From positions 1 to 64,000 of the forward strand of contig JAIESC010000013.1 of the NCBI GenBank assembly GCA_019746355.1: DNA of 64,000 nucleotides, given 5' to 3'. How positions within the stretch are numbered: position 1 is the stretch's first letter; the number at the start of each line of letters is the position of its first letter. The DNA is from Xanthobacteraceae bacterium. GTDB taxonomy: Bacteria > Pseudomonadota > Alphaproteobacteria > Rhizobiales > Xanthobacteraceae. Position numbers and translations under genes: made by a program. The notes below the pieces were generated by a model. The model made no database searches and was not told the origin of the DNA. It was given only the letters and a program-made list of their open reading frames with translations. Below are positions 1 through 8,305 of the stretch, one piece after another.

Positions 1-229
1 TTCGCGGGCCCATCGTGCCCGCCGTCAGGCAGAAATTCCACTTAGCGTCCTGTGCAGATTTCCGGGACCGGCTCTGACACAGGGAACAGTTTTACCTGAT
101 GGTCGATGCCAGCCAAGCCATGATGGCTGCCCGTCCCGCGTTTGACCAACTGGACCCCGCGGTCCTACGTATTAATCGAGACTGCAGCCTTCGCCGGGTC
201 TTCGACCTTCGTGTAAGTGTCGAGAACGT

Positions 230-400
230 CGAACGCAACGGCGTTGCTTTTTTTCACCGTCTTGACGATGTAGACGTTCTGGGTGGCTACCTCGCCGTCG
301 GCCGCACCGACCGCATGGTCTATTATGCCTTCGACCTCCTCCATCTCGACGGCTTCGATCTGCGCGCAGCAGCGCTTGTCAACGGGAAAGGTAGTGTCCG
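230..400 (+). pseudogene. DNA ligase D (LigD) ligase-domain relic
   Basis: A short stretch within an open frame that starts near 99 reads GRTDRMVYYAFDLLHLDGFD followed by LRAAAL. This is the conserved core of the ATP-dependent DNA ligase domain of LigD, the bacterial end-joining ligase. Nothing upstream or downstream resembles ligase, and the catalytic lysine motif, polymerase domain and phosphoesterase domain are absent. The fragment is therefore a decayed remnant. The recognition rests on one ~30-residue block from memory of the family, so the extent given is approximate. Confidence 0.55.
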
Positions 401-502
401 ACTATCTACGAAGAGATTCTCGGCTTGGCGCAGGCAATTGCCGGGAATATCTTTTGTTCGGCCGAAGATCGGCAAACCAGTCGAAGGTAGGCTCCGTATT
501 GG

Positions 503-903
503 ATGCTTTACTCGGATGACTCGGATATGACGACAGTCGCTCGCAAAGAGGAAATTGGCCGCACCATTGAAGTTCGATTAGAAGGACTGACACTTTGCGT
601 AGCGGACGTGCGGCGGTCGATCGAATTTTACGGCAACAAGCTCGGCTTTACAGTTGAGATCAACAAAGCTCCACAATTCGCGATGATCCGCGTCGCACGG
701 CGCTTCATCAGCGAGCGAGCATCCACGTTGAGTTAACGACCGACCACCTCGATGCACTTTATGAACAGCTGAAAGGTCGAGGGGTGCAGTTTTTTGAGCC
801 GCCCCACGAAGAACCGTGGGAGAGGTCGATGAGGGTTCATGACCCGGACGGGTATACGATCGAATTTGCTGAGGGTCGGCGCGGACATCGCGGCGTAACT
901 TAA
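503..903 (+). pseudogene. Frameshifted glyoxalase/VOC-family protein
   Basis: Translation from the ATG at 503 (or 527) gives a vicinal-oxygen-chelate start: LEGLTLCVADVRRSIEFYGN, then KLGFTVEI, with the usual beta-alpha-beta pattern. The frame ends at 736, but a different frame takes over near 718 with HVELTTDHLDALYEQLKGRG and ends DPDGYTIEFAEG, the typical VOC C-terminus, with a stop at 901-903. One frameshift near 700-718 therefore splits an otherwise complete ~130-residue single VOC domain. It could be a real pseudogene or a sequencing error; the adjacent ligase relic favours decay. The substrate cannot be inferred. Confidence 0.65.
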
Positions 904-1007
904 AAATAGCGCCGTGTGCGCGATTTTAATGAGTACACGCCCTCGGTATGCAGCGCGGCACTACAGCATCGGATCGCTATCTTCAAAGGAATTTTTTGTT
1001 GCCGATT

Positions 1008-1826
1008 TTAGCTCAGCTTTTCGCTATCTTTCTCATCGTTGATCAAAGCGCGTATCCGGTCCTCGTACCAGAAAAAGTCCGGATGGCGGCGGATAAGATT
1101 GTTCCGCGGCCGCGGCAGATTGATTTCGATGATTTCCTTAATATGTCCCGGCCCTTTGCCAAGTACGATGACGCGATCCGCGAGTACGACGGCCTCGTCG
1201 ATCTGATGCGTAACGAACAGGGAGGTCTTTCGTGTGGCAGTCCAAATCCGCAACAATTCAGTCTGCATCGCCTCACGGCTCTGAGCGTCAAGGGCAGCGA
1301 ATGGCTCATCTAGTAATAAGATATCAGGGTCTACCGCGAGCGCGCGGGCAAGATTGACCCGTTGCTGCATGCCGCCGGACAACTCGTGAGGGTAGTTGTT
1401 CTCGCGGTGAGTAAGGCCGACGAGGTCAAGTATTTCCTTTGCCCGGCGATTTGCATCCCGCCGCGGCATGCCCCAGAGATCAAGCCCATACCGAACATTC
1501 TCGAGCGCGGTCCGCCACGGCAGCAAATTCGGCGCCTGGAACACAACGGCGCGATTCCTGTCCTCCCCTGCCACAGACTTCCCGTCGACAAGGATGACGC
1601 CTGCGGTCGGGCTGAGGAGCCCGGCGATGACGTTCAGGATGCTGGATTTTCCACAGCCGCTCGGTCCGACGACGCAGATGAATTCCTGCGCCATGACCGA
1701 GAAGTCAACTCCCTCGACAGCGACATCGGCGTGTTCGGACTCTCGGCGATTATAGGCGATGGTCAGACCGCGCACCTCGAGCTTCGTCGGGGCCCTACGG
1801 CGATCGGCCAAACCTTCATCCGGCAT
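1008..1826 (-). CDS. ABC importer ATPase, nitrate/sulfonate/taurine type
   Basis: This is the nucleotide-binding subunit of an SsuB/TauB/NrtD-type importer acting on the cytoplasmic face of the membrane. Walker A is GPSGCGKSS, the signature is LSGGMQQRVNLARAL, Walker B is ILLLDEPFAALD, and the switch histidine lies in FVTHQIDEAV. The open frame extends upstream to 1862, but the internal ATG at 1826 (MPDEGL...) gives a more typical length of about 272 residues. It is the last gene of a minus-strand operon after the permease and binding protein, 45 bp or more behind the latter. The substrate is unknown; aromatic acids are plausible from the neighbouring genes, but that is inference. Confidence 0.9.
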   Translation of the reverse strand: MPDEGLADRRRAPTKLEVRGLTIAYNRRESEHADVAVEGVDFSVMAQEFICVVGPSGCGKSSILNVIAGLLSPTAGVILVDGKSVAGEDRNRAVVFQAPNLLPWRTALENVRYGLDLWGMPRRDANRRAKEILDLVGLTHRENNYPHELSGGMQQRVNLARALAVDPDILLLDEPFAALDAQSREAMQTELLRIWTATRKTSLFVTHQIDEAVVLADRVIVLGKGPGHIKEIIEINLPRPRNNLIRRHPDFFWYEDRIRALINDEKDSEKLS

Positions 1827-1907
1827 GGCGGGGAATCTCCTGACGCATAGAGAGAGGCTCACGCGGCGCGACCTTTCGGACGAATTGACTTCGATGGCCT
1901 GCCGGGC

Positions 1908-2957
1908 TCACGTTTTTGGCTTGGTTCCAGCAATCTTATAGATTTCATCAAGATAACCGGCCTGATCGAGCGTGTTCATGAAGCTTTGGTCGAGGTAGCG
2001 CTCCGCTTTCTCGGTTTTCCAGGAGGGATCGCTTTCGGCGAGCATGTCCATGACGCCCTGGGCCTGTTCTACGGTGATCTTCGGTTTTCGCGAGTGCGCA
2101 TCCGTCTTGAAATAGCTCCAGCCGAGCGCGAGCTGTTCATCGTTCACAGGAAGCTTCATGTATTTGGAGAAGATCTGCTTGGTTTCCTCCTCCGGTCCGG
2201 CCGCGAGATAGGCGTTGCCCTTGACGATGGCGCGGAGAAGCGCGTCGACCAGCTTCGGATTCTTCTGGATAGTGGCGCCCTGGAAGCCGATGCCGCCGAG
2301 GCAATTCGGATATTCCTTGCCCTGCAGATCGAGCAGGACATTTAGCCCGCTCTGAAGCACAAGCGATTTGAGCGAGCCCACTTGGACAGCCCCGGCCACC
2401 ACGCCCTTTGACAAAGCCGAGAACCGCTCCGGCGTGCTGCCCACCTGCACGTAGGTGATCTTGTCCGGATCAACGCCGAGCCTGCGCAGCGCGAAGCGCA
2501 CAGACATGTGGCCGGTGTCGCCGATCCGGTTCACGGCGATGGCCTTGCCGGCCAGCATTTTCGGGTTGGTGATGTCCTTGCCGCTGGCCAGCAGGTAGAG
2601 ATTGTTCTCGTAGAGGTTGGCCACAACGCGGTTTTCGTAGCCCTTCCGATTGGCTTCGAAGATTTCGGCGCAACCAGTCCCGATGACGTCCACATCACCG
2701 GAGCTCAGTGCTTGCAAGCCCACCGTGGTCCGGATGTACAGCAGCTCAGCGTCGAGCCCTTGTTCTTCGAAAAAGCCCTTGTCCTTGGCAATCCAGAAGC
2801 TGCCAAATCCGCCCGACATCGTGGCATAGCCGAGCTTTACTTTGGATTTGGTGGCCTGCGCCTCCGCGGTCGCAGTCATCCCGAGACCGCTCGCCAAGAC
2901 CACGACCAGAATCAGCAGCCGCGGGATCGAGCAGTTGGTCGTCGTTCTGTCGTTCAT
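1908..2957 (-). CDS. ABC importer periplasmic binding protein, NMT1/SsuA-like
   Basis: A 349-residue protein with an N-terminal signal peptide (hydrophobic core LLILVVVLASGLGM, cleavage likely after AEAQA), then a binding-protein fold beginning VKLGYATMSGGFGSFWIA. The blocks KDKGFFEEQGLDAELLY and GDVDVIGTG are typical of the NMT1/THI5-like (nitrate, sulfonate, taurine) family. It should capture substrate in the periplasm for the permease at 3032-3865 and the ATPase downstream, with which it forms an operon. Binding-pocket residues do not identify the ligand; many close family members in catabolic clusters serve aromatic carboxylates or sulfonates. Confidence 0.88.
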   Translation of the reverse strand: MNDRTTTNCSIPRLLILVVVLASGLGMTATAEAQATKSKVKLGYATMSGGFGSFWIAKDKGFFEEQGLDAELLYIRTTVGLQALSSGDVDVIGTGCAEIFEANRKGYENRVVANLYENNLYLLASGKDITNPKMLAGKAIAVNRIGDTGHMSVRFALRRLGVDPDKITYVQVGSTPERFSALSKGVVAGAVQVGSLKSLVLQSGLNVLLDLQGKEYPNCLGGIGFQGATIQKNPKLVDALLRAIVKGNAYLAAGPEEETKQIFSKYMKLPVNDEQLALGWSYFKTDAHSRKPKITVEQAQGVMDMLAESDPSWKTEKAERYLDQSFMNTLDQAGYLDEIYKIAGTKPKT

Positions 2958-3031
2958 ATCTCCCTCCCGTTCAATGCCTATTGTTTGTTACACGACAACG
3001 CAGCCGCCCAATTCGATCTCGCACTTCCGGC

Positions 3032-3865
3032 TCAATGTTGAATCTCTGGACGCCACGTCTCGAGCTTTTTCTCGACGTGGCGAAGCAGTTCCGCCACGAG
3101 GAGACCGATTGTTCCGACCAAGATGAAGCTGCAGAACACCAAGTCGATGTTGAAACTGTTGGCCGCGACGCCCATTGAATACCCGAGACCTTTGTTGGCG
3201 ACGACCATCTCGCCGAAGATCACTGCCGTCAGCGCATGACCAAGTCCAACGCGAATGCCGGCAACCACATGTGGCACTGAACTTGGCAATACCAGGGTCC
3301 GCACGATCTGCAGTATCGAGGCGTGGAACGAGCGGGCGACGTTGAGAAGTCCGCGATCGAGGGTTCTCACTCCGACTGTGGTCGCGATGGCTATCGGGAA
3401 AATGGCGCTGACGAATACGAGCGCGACCTTCGATTCGATTCCGATACCGAACCAGATCACGAACAGCGGGAACAGAGCCGGCCGAGGAGAGGTGTAGGCA
3501 AAATTGAAGATCGGATCGATGAGGTACTCGAACGGCCGGAACCATCCCATCAGGAGGCCCAGCAGAATGCCGGCGACAGCAGCGCCGGCAAAGCCAGCCA
3601 CGAATGTGCGCGCCGTGATCTCCAGGTCCTCCAACCCGGTTCCTTGAACGAAGTAGTCGATTCCAGCGACGAGCACGCGCGATGGGGAGCTTGAGAACTT
3701 TGGGTCGAGTAGGCCGACCATTACGAAGAACTGCCAGACGACGATCAGGCAGATCACACCCAGCGTCCCGAGAATGGCGCGCTGGTGATCGTGAAACGTG
3801 TTGCCTAGGCGCGATCCACCGGCGCGGCTGAATTTGATCGTTGACGAACTTACGGCTTCGGCCAT
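3032..3865 (-). CDS. ABC importer permease, SsuC/TauC type
   Basis: A 277-residue inner-membrane permease and the first gene of the minus-strand ABC operon. Several hydrophobic segments are visible (for example LGVICLIVVWQFFVMVGLL). The cytoplasmic EAA loop appears as ARSFHASILQIVRTLVLPSS, close to the SsuC consensus. The binding protein follows after about 75 bp and the ATPase after that, so the three subunits form a full importer. The promoter lies in the 129-bp region shared with the divergent IclR gene, whose product is the obvious candidate regulator. Confidence 0.9.
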   Translation of the reverse strand: MAEAVSSSTIKFSRAGGSRLGNTFHDHQRAILGTLGVICLIVVWQFFVMVGLLDPKFSSSPSRVLVAGIDYFVQGTGLEDLEITARTFVAGFAGAAVAGILLGLLMGWFRPFEYLIDPIFNFAYTSPRPALFPLFVIWFGIGIESKVALVFVSAIFPIAIATTVGVRTLDRGLLNVARSFHASILQIVRTLVLPSSVPHVVAGIRVGLGHALTAVIFGEMVVANKGLGYSMGVAANSFNIDLVFCSFILVGTIGLLVAELLRHVEKKLETWRPEIQH

Positions 3866-3948
3866 TGGCGCTCACAACTCGTCGCTGTCTTCGAGGCGCG
3901 TGGGGCTTCTCGCCACCGCTTCAAAAAAAGACTTGACGAACCAATTAC

Positions 3949-3961
3949 AGAATTGAATTCT
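3949..3961. promoter_or_regulatory. Perfect palindrome AGAATT-G-AATTCT, candidate IclR operator
   Basis: A 13-bp palindrome (6+1+6) sits in the divergent region between the ABC operon (start 3865) and the IclR gene (start 3994 or 4012). A TTGACG hexamer begins at 3933. IclR regulators bind short palindromes in exactly such divergent promoters, so autoregulation plus control of the transporter is likely. The site is seen directly; its function is inferred. Confidence 0.5.
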
Positions 3962-3993
3962 ATCTAGCAGAATTATCGAGTCAATCCGCAAGA

Positions 3994-4866
3994 GTGGCAC
4001 ACCTTGGTCCTATGACGCCGCAGGGTCAGAAGAGCCGGATGACGCCCGCAAAGGAGAGTGCGCCGATCTATCCGATCGAATCGGTGGACTCCGCCCTGCG
4101 GATTCTCCGCATGCTTTGCCAAGTCAAGGAGCTGCGGGTGTCGGATGTTGCCGAGCAGCTTGGCGTCGCCCAGTCGACCGCGCACCGCCTGTTTTCCATG
4201 CTGGTGCATCAGGGATTTGCGCGCCAGGACGAGCGGCGCGGCGGGTATCGGCCGGGCCCGCAAATCCTGGAAATGGGATTTGCGGCGATCCGGGATATGG
4301 AAGTCCGCCAATACGCCCGGCCGATCCTTGAGGAGGCGCGGGCGAAGATCAACGAGACCGTGCATCTCGCGGTGCCTTACGGGCAGCACATCTTCTATGT
4401 CGAAGGACTGGAGAGCCGGCATCAACTCCGCGTCGGGTTGCGGGTCGGTGAGTTCCTGCCGGCCAACTGTGTCGGCCTTGGCAAGGCGCTGCTGGCCGCG
4501 TTGCCGAAGCAAGAGCTTTATCGGCTGTTTCCTTCGCAGGAATTGCCGACCCTCACGCCGAACTCGATCGGCTCCCGTGACGCGTTGGAGCGTCAGCTCG
4601 AGGAGATCAGAGAGCTCGGCTACGCACGCAGTCAGTCGGAAAGTGACGAAGGCGTTGGCTCGATTGCCGTCGCGGTTTTGGACAATCAGCGTATTGCGCG
4701 CGCAGCGATCAGCGTCAGCGCGCCGCTCGTTCGCTTCAATCCGGAGCGCGACGTCCTGTGGATCGACGCGATCCGGGATGCTGCCAGCAAATTGCAGGCT
4801 CGACTTTGGGGTGACTTCGAAGTTCTGGATCCGCCAACGTCGAAGCTATCCAATCATGTCGATTAA
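3994..4866 (+). CDS. IclR-family transcriptional regulator
   Basis: A 290-residue regulator (start GTG 3994; an ATG at 4012 is an alternative). Residues ~30-90 form the winged helix-turn-helix (SALRILRMLC, then LRVSDVAEQLGVAQSTAHRL). The rest is the IclR effector-binding domain, with the hallmark GLGKALLAALP and the C-terminal SIAVAVLDNQR region. IclR members near aromatic genes usually respond to the pathway substrate. It lies between the divergent ABC importer and the downstream dioxygenase operon (24 bp before the aldolase), so it probably controls both, with the palindrome at 3949-3961 as a candidate operator. Confidence 0.93.
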   Translation: MAHLGPMTPQGQKSRMTPAKESAPIYPIESVDSALRILRMLCQVKELRVSDVAEQLGVAQSTAHRLFSMLVHQGFARQDERRGGYRPGPQILEMGFAAIRDMEVRQYARPILEEARAKINETVHLAVPYGQHIFYVEGLESRHQLRVGLRVGEFLPANCVGLGKALLAALPKQELYRLFPSQELPTLTPNSIGSRDALERQLEEIRELGYARSQSESDEGVGSIAVAVLDNQRIARAAISVSAPLVRFNPERDVLWIDAIRDAASKLQARLWGDFEVLDPPTSKLSNHVD

Positions 4867-4889
4867 ACAACAGCAGAAAGTGAAATGGC

Positions 4890-5882
4890 ATGTTGACGAG
4901 TCCTGACTTGCGTGGCCTTTACGCAATCATCCCGACCCCGGCCCGCCCGGGCGCCGATGCTTTGACCGCCACCAACACCGTGGACCTGAACGAAACCGAG
5001 CGGTTGATCAACAACCTCCTGCGCGACGGATCCAAGGGACTTATCGTCCTTGGCACCACCGGCGAATGTGCGACGCTGTCGAATGCCGATTACGAAGCCT
5101 TTGTCGACTGCGTCTGCAGCGTGGTTGGGCGCCGGGTGCCGTTGTTCGTCGGCGCCACCGCGCTGAGCGCTCACGAGGCCTATCGCCGCCTGACGTTCGC
5201 GCGCGATCGCGGCGCCGATGGCTCGCTCCTCGGCATGCCGATGTGGCAACCGGTCACTACAGAGATGGCGCTGCGGTACTATGCCGAGGTCTCGGCGGCG
5301 CTGCCGGCGTTCGCGATCATGGTCTACGCCAATGCGCGCGCTTTCCGTTATGGCTTCCCATTCGAATTCTGGGCCGAACTGATCAAGGTTGCCCCGACCG
5401 CAATCTCCGCCAAGTATTCACGCTCGGAAGGATTGGCGAAGCTGATCGAAGCGACCAAGCGGCGGATCAATTTCATGCCGATCGATATGTCGGTGGCGGA
5501 ATTCCACGGCATTTCCCCCGAAACGACGACCGCATGTTGGGCCACCGCCGCGGCCATGGGCCCGGAGCCAGCTGTTGCCGCCATCGACGCCGCGCTGAGG
5601 CACGATGAAACGCGGCTGAAGGCGATCGACGCCGATATCGCCTGGGCGAATGAGCCGATTATGGGCCTGCTCGCCAAGCCGGACGTCTTTGCGTCCTACA
5701 ACATCCAGGTCGAAAAGATCCGGATTGAGGCCGCGGGCTACTGCCGCCCCGGCCCCATCAGGCCGCCCTACAACGTGATACCACAATCCTACGCCGAGGC
5801 CGCGCGCGAGTGCGGCAAGCGATGGGCAATGCTTCGGCGGCGCATGGCGGCGGGCGAAACGCCGGTGGCCGCGGTCGGCTGA
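4890..5882 (+). CDS. Hydratase-aldolase, NahE/PhdJ-like (DHDPS fold)
   Basis: A 330-residue class I aldolase of the dihydrodipicolinate synthase superfamily. The GTTGE pyruvate-carboxylate motif is at residues 55-59, the conserved tyrosine lies in MVYANARAF (Y146), and the Schiff-base lysine is in SAKYS (K175). The blocks GECATLSNADYEAFV and GADGSLLGMPMW match trans-o-hydroxybenzylidenepyruvate hydratase-aldolase (NahE/DoxI) and carboxybenzalpyruvate hydratase-aldolase (PhdJ) much better than DapA. Such enzymes release pyruvate and an aromatic aldehyde after ring cleavage of polycyclic compounds. It opens a plus-strand operon with a Rieske dioxygenase. The exact substrate is unproven. Confidence 0.75.
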   Translation: MLTSPDLRGLYAIIPTPARPGADALTATNTVDLNETERLINNLLRDGSKGLIVLGTTGECATLSNADYEAFVDCVCSVVGRRVPLFVGATALSAHEAYRRLTFARDRGADGSLLGMPMWQPVTTEMALRYYAEVSAALPAFAIMVYANARAFRYGFPFEFWAELIKVAPTAISAKYSRSEGLAKLIEATKRRINFMPIDMSVAEFHGISPETTTACWATAAAMGPEPAVAAIDAALRHDETRLKAIDADIAWANEPIMGLLAKPDVFASYNIQVEKIRIEAAGYCRPGPIRPPYNVIPQSYAEAARECGKRWAMLRRRMAAGETPVAAVG

Positions 5883-5918
5883 CCGCAACACATCAGCAAG
5901 TAACCTCAGGAGTACCGC

Positions 5919-6362
5919 ATGTCCACCGGCCACCTTGTCATCGATCCGGCCATCCGCTGCGAGATCGAAGCCCTCATCGTCGAGCACTCTTGGATGCTGG
6001 ACAACCACAAGTCCGATGGGCTCGGTGAGCTTTACGTCGAGAATGGGCGGCTGACCGGCATCGGGCCCGACCGGATCGGACGGGCCGCGATCGCGGCCTA
6101 CGGGCGCGACCGCGCCAAGATGGCCGTGCGCAAGGCGCGGCACGTCAACACCAACATCCGCCTCGTCAAGGACGGGCCGAAGCGCATCCGAAGTCTCTGT
6201 ACGATTACGCTCTTCCGGCACGACGGCGACACCATGGGTACCGCGGACCCGGTCGCGCTTGCCGATGCTGAGGACGTTTTCGTGCACTGCGACGACGGCC
6301 GGTGGCGGTTCGAAGAACGGCGCTTGGTCTTGACGTTTGAATCTGCCGCGCACCGAAGCTGA
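5919..6362 (+). CDS. SnoaL-like (NTF2-fold) protein
   Basis: A 147-residue protein of the NTF2-like superfamily to which dioxygenase beta subunits and SnoaL cyclases belong. It has the typical N-terminal helix (EIEALIVEHSWMLDNHKSDG), a LYVENGRLTGIG strand, ARHVNTNIRLV and a C-terminal WRFEERRLVLTF strand. It sits between the hydratase-aldolase (37-bp gap) and the Rieske alpha subunit (36-bp gap), within the operon. Because a conventional beta subunit follows the alpha gene, this one is probably a separate accessory enzyme (isomerase, hydratase or cyclase). Its reaction cannot be read from the sequence. Confidence 0.75.
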   Translation: MSTGHLVIDPAIRCEIEALIVEHSWMLDNHKSDGLGELYVENGRLTGIGPDRIGRAAIAAYGRDRAKMAVRKARHVNTNIRLVKDGPKRIRSLCTITLFRHDGDTMGTADPVALADAEDVFVHCDDGRWRFEERRLVLTFESAAHRS

Positions 6363-6397
6363 ACCATACGACATCATGTTCGAGAAGAGGCTGAGCC

Positions 6398-7744
6398 ATG
6401 GCGGATGACATGCACTCTGGAAATGGCGCGGCCGCACTGTTGGCCGGGATGCAGAAGGACTTGGAAAAAGGCTTATTGCCCCTGCGAGTCTTCAACGACC
6501 GGGCCATCTACGATCACGAGCTGCGCCATATCTTCGCGCGGAGCTGGGTGTTCATCGGGCACGAAACGGAATTGCCAAATCCCGGCGATTATGCGCTGCG
6601 CTACATCGGCGAAGATCCGTTTATCTTCATTCGGGATTCTGCTGGCGTAATCCGTGTGCTGTTCAATGCCTGCCGCCATCGGGGCGTGCAGATTTGCCGC
6701 ACATCAATGGGTAACGCGAAGGAATTTACCTGTCCCTATCATGGATGGTCGTACAGCAATGACGGCAAACTAACCGGCGTGCCGGCTCGCCGGCAGGGCT
6801 ATCGCCAGCTCAACCTGGAAGAGTGGAGCCTCTACTCCGCGCCGCACGTGAAGAACTATCACGGGCTGATCTTTGCGAACCTCGATCCTAACGCCGTGTC
6901 GTTTGAGCAGCACATCGGCCGTTATGCTTGGTATCTCGACACCCAGTTTTTGCTGAGCGATGGTGGCATGGAGGTGATCGGCGAGCCGCACCGCTGGGTG
7001 GTTGACGCGAACTGGAAGCAGGGCGCCGAGAATTTCTGCGGGGACAGCTCTCATACCCAGATGGCGCACCGGTCCGCGATGGAAGCCGGGGTTGTCGGGA
7101 CGTCGGCCGCCGGCGCGCCAGGCAAGTCCGGACTACACGTGCATGACTGCGACGGCCACGCGATCAGCACGCGGCTGGCAGCTCCAGGGTCGACCGTGTT
7201 CTGGGAATATCCCGAGGAGGTCACCCGTCACTTCAAGTCGGGACGGCTCAGCGAAGCGCAGTTCGACTTCGCGCGCCGTGGCGTCGTCCACGACGGCACC
7301 GTGTTTCCGAATTTTTCTTATCTCCATCTCGGGGTGACCGACAGCGCAGAGAAATCGGCCGCCGGCTTTCTCACCATGCGCGTCTGGCAACCGCGAGGGC
7401 CGAGCAAGACAGAGATATGGAACTGGTTCCTGGTGCCGAAGGAGGCGCCCGCGGCGTATAAGCAGCGGGCCTACGAGGTCGGCATGAGCAGCTTCAGTCC
7501 CTCCGGCAGCTTCGAACAGGACGATGTTGCCATCTGGCCGAGCATCGCCCGCTCCGCCCGGACCGTGTTCGCCGAAATGAACGACATTAAGCTCAACTAC
7601 CAGATGGGCTTGGATGAGATGAGCGACACAGTGCCGCTGACTGACTGGCCTGGGCCGGGTATAGCGGAGGCGTCTAACGCAGGCGAGGGGGGATTGCGTA
7701 CGTTCCATCACACGTGGCTGCGCCAGATGATGAAGCGCGGCTGA
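6398..7744 (+). CDS. Rieske aromatic-ring-hydroxylating dioxygenase, alpha subunit
   Basis: A 448-residue oxygenase component. The Rieske [2Fe-2S] ligands are C92-x-H94 (ACRHRG) and C112-x2-H115 (CPYHGW). The mononuclear iron site has H219 and H224 in GDSSHTQMAH, with the bridging D216, and a later acidic ligand in FEQDDVAIW. Length and spacing match NahAc/BphA/PhdA-type alpha subunits, which add O2 across an aromatic ring to form a cis-dihydrodiol. The beta subunit follows immediately. No dedicated ferredoxin or reductase lies in this operon, so electrons probably come from elsewhere, perhaps the reductase at 16331. The substrate is not determinable; the neighbours suggest a carboxylated or bicyclic arene. 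Confidence 0.92.
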   Translation: MADDMHSGNGAAALLAGMQKDLEKGLLPLRVFNDRAIYDHELRHIFARSWVFIGHETELPNPGDYALRYIGEDPFIFIRDSAGVIRVLFNACRHRGVQICRTSMGNAKEFTCPYHGWSYSNDGKLTGVPARRQGYRQLNLEEWSLYSAPHVKNYHGLIFANLDPNAVSFEQHIGRYAWYLDTQFLLSDGGMEVIGEPHRWVVDANWKQGAENFCGDSSHTQMAHRSAMEAGVVGTSAAGAPGKSGLHVHDCDGHAISTRLAAPGSTVFWEYPEEVTRHFKSGRLSEAQFDFARRGVVHDGTVFPNFSYLHLGVTDSAEKSAAGFLTMRVWQPRGPSKTEIWNWFLVPKEAPAAYKQRAYEVGMSSFSPSGSFEQDDVAIWPSIARSARTVFAEMNDIKLNYQMGLDEMSDTVPLTDWPGPGIAEASNAGEGGLRTFHHTWLRQMMKRG

Positions 7745-7772
7745 GCCTGCGAGCACAGTGAAGGACAACGAG

Positions 7773-8291
7773 ATGTTGGCAGCAGCGACGGTGGACGAAC
7801 GCGTTGAAGCGGACTGTGCCCGATTCCTCTGGCGGGAGGCCGAGTTGCTCGACCGCAGGCAGTTGGATGATTGGCTTGCGTTGATCCATCCGAAGATCGA
7901 CTACCGCATTCCCGTGCGGACCTCGCGGCTGGCGCAGGACGGCGACGGGTTCAGCGCAGTCGCCTATTTCATGAAAGAGGACTTTGGAACGCTCACGCTG
8001 CGCGTGAAGCGGCTCAAATCAGAGTTCGCCTGGGCGGAAAATCCCCCAACACGCACGCGCCGACTGATCGCAAATGTCCGCGTCGGCGAATCTTCCGCAG
8101 CAGGCGTATGCGCCGTGACGAGCAACTTCGCCGTCTACTGCTTTCGTGGCGATGATCCGGTGCCCGCCGTGCTGACTGGCGAGCGGCAGGATGTGTTGGC
8201 TGCGGACGCGGGGCAGTGGCGGTTGAAGAAACGGCTAGTGCTTCTCGACACCACCGTGCTCGGCATGGAATCGCTCTCGATCTTCTTGTAA
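7773..8291 (+). CDS. Rieske dioxygenase, beta subunit
   Basis: The small NTF2-fold subunit that stabilises the alpha3beta3 hexamer of ring-hydroxylating dioxygenases. Diagnostic blocks are FLWREAELLDRRQLDDWLAL, YRIPVR and PTRTRRLIANVRV, with the C-terminal LKKRLVLLDTTVL. The open frame begins with a GTG at 7758, but the ATG at 7773 is preceded by AAGGA at good spacing and is preferred (172 residues). It follows the alpha gene by 28 bp. Confidence 0.9.
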   Translation: MLAAATVDERVEADCARFLWREAELLDRRQLDDWLALIHPKIDYRIPVRTSRLAQDGDGFSAVAYFMKEDFGTLTLRVKRLKSEFAWAENPPTRTRRLIANVRVGESSAAGVCAVTSNFAVYCFRGDDPVPAVLTGERQDVLAADAGQWRLKKRLVLLDTTVLGMESLSIFL

Positions 8292-8305
8292 TTGCGGATT
8301 GGACG

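Noticed and set aside
2988..3875. 295-residue minus-strand frame
   Set aside because: Arginine-rich shadow of the permease gene in another frame; no domain.
8216..8305. Upstream extension of the decarboxylase-like gene
   Set aside because: Overlaps the beta subunit in another frame and lacks family similarity; ATG 8306 gives the usual length.
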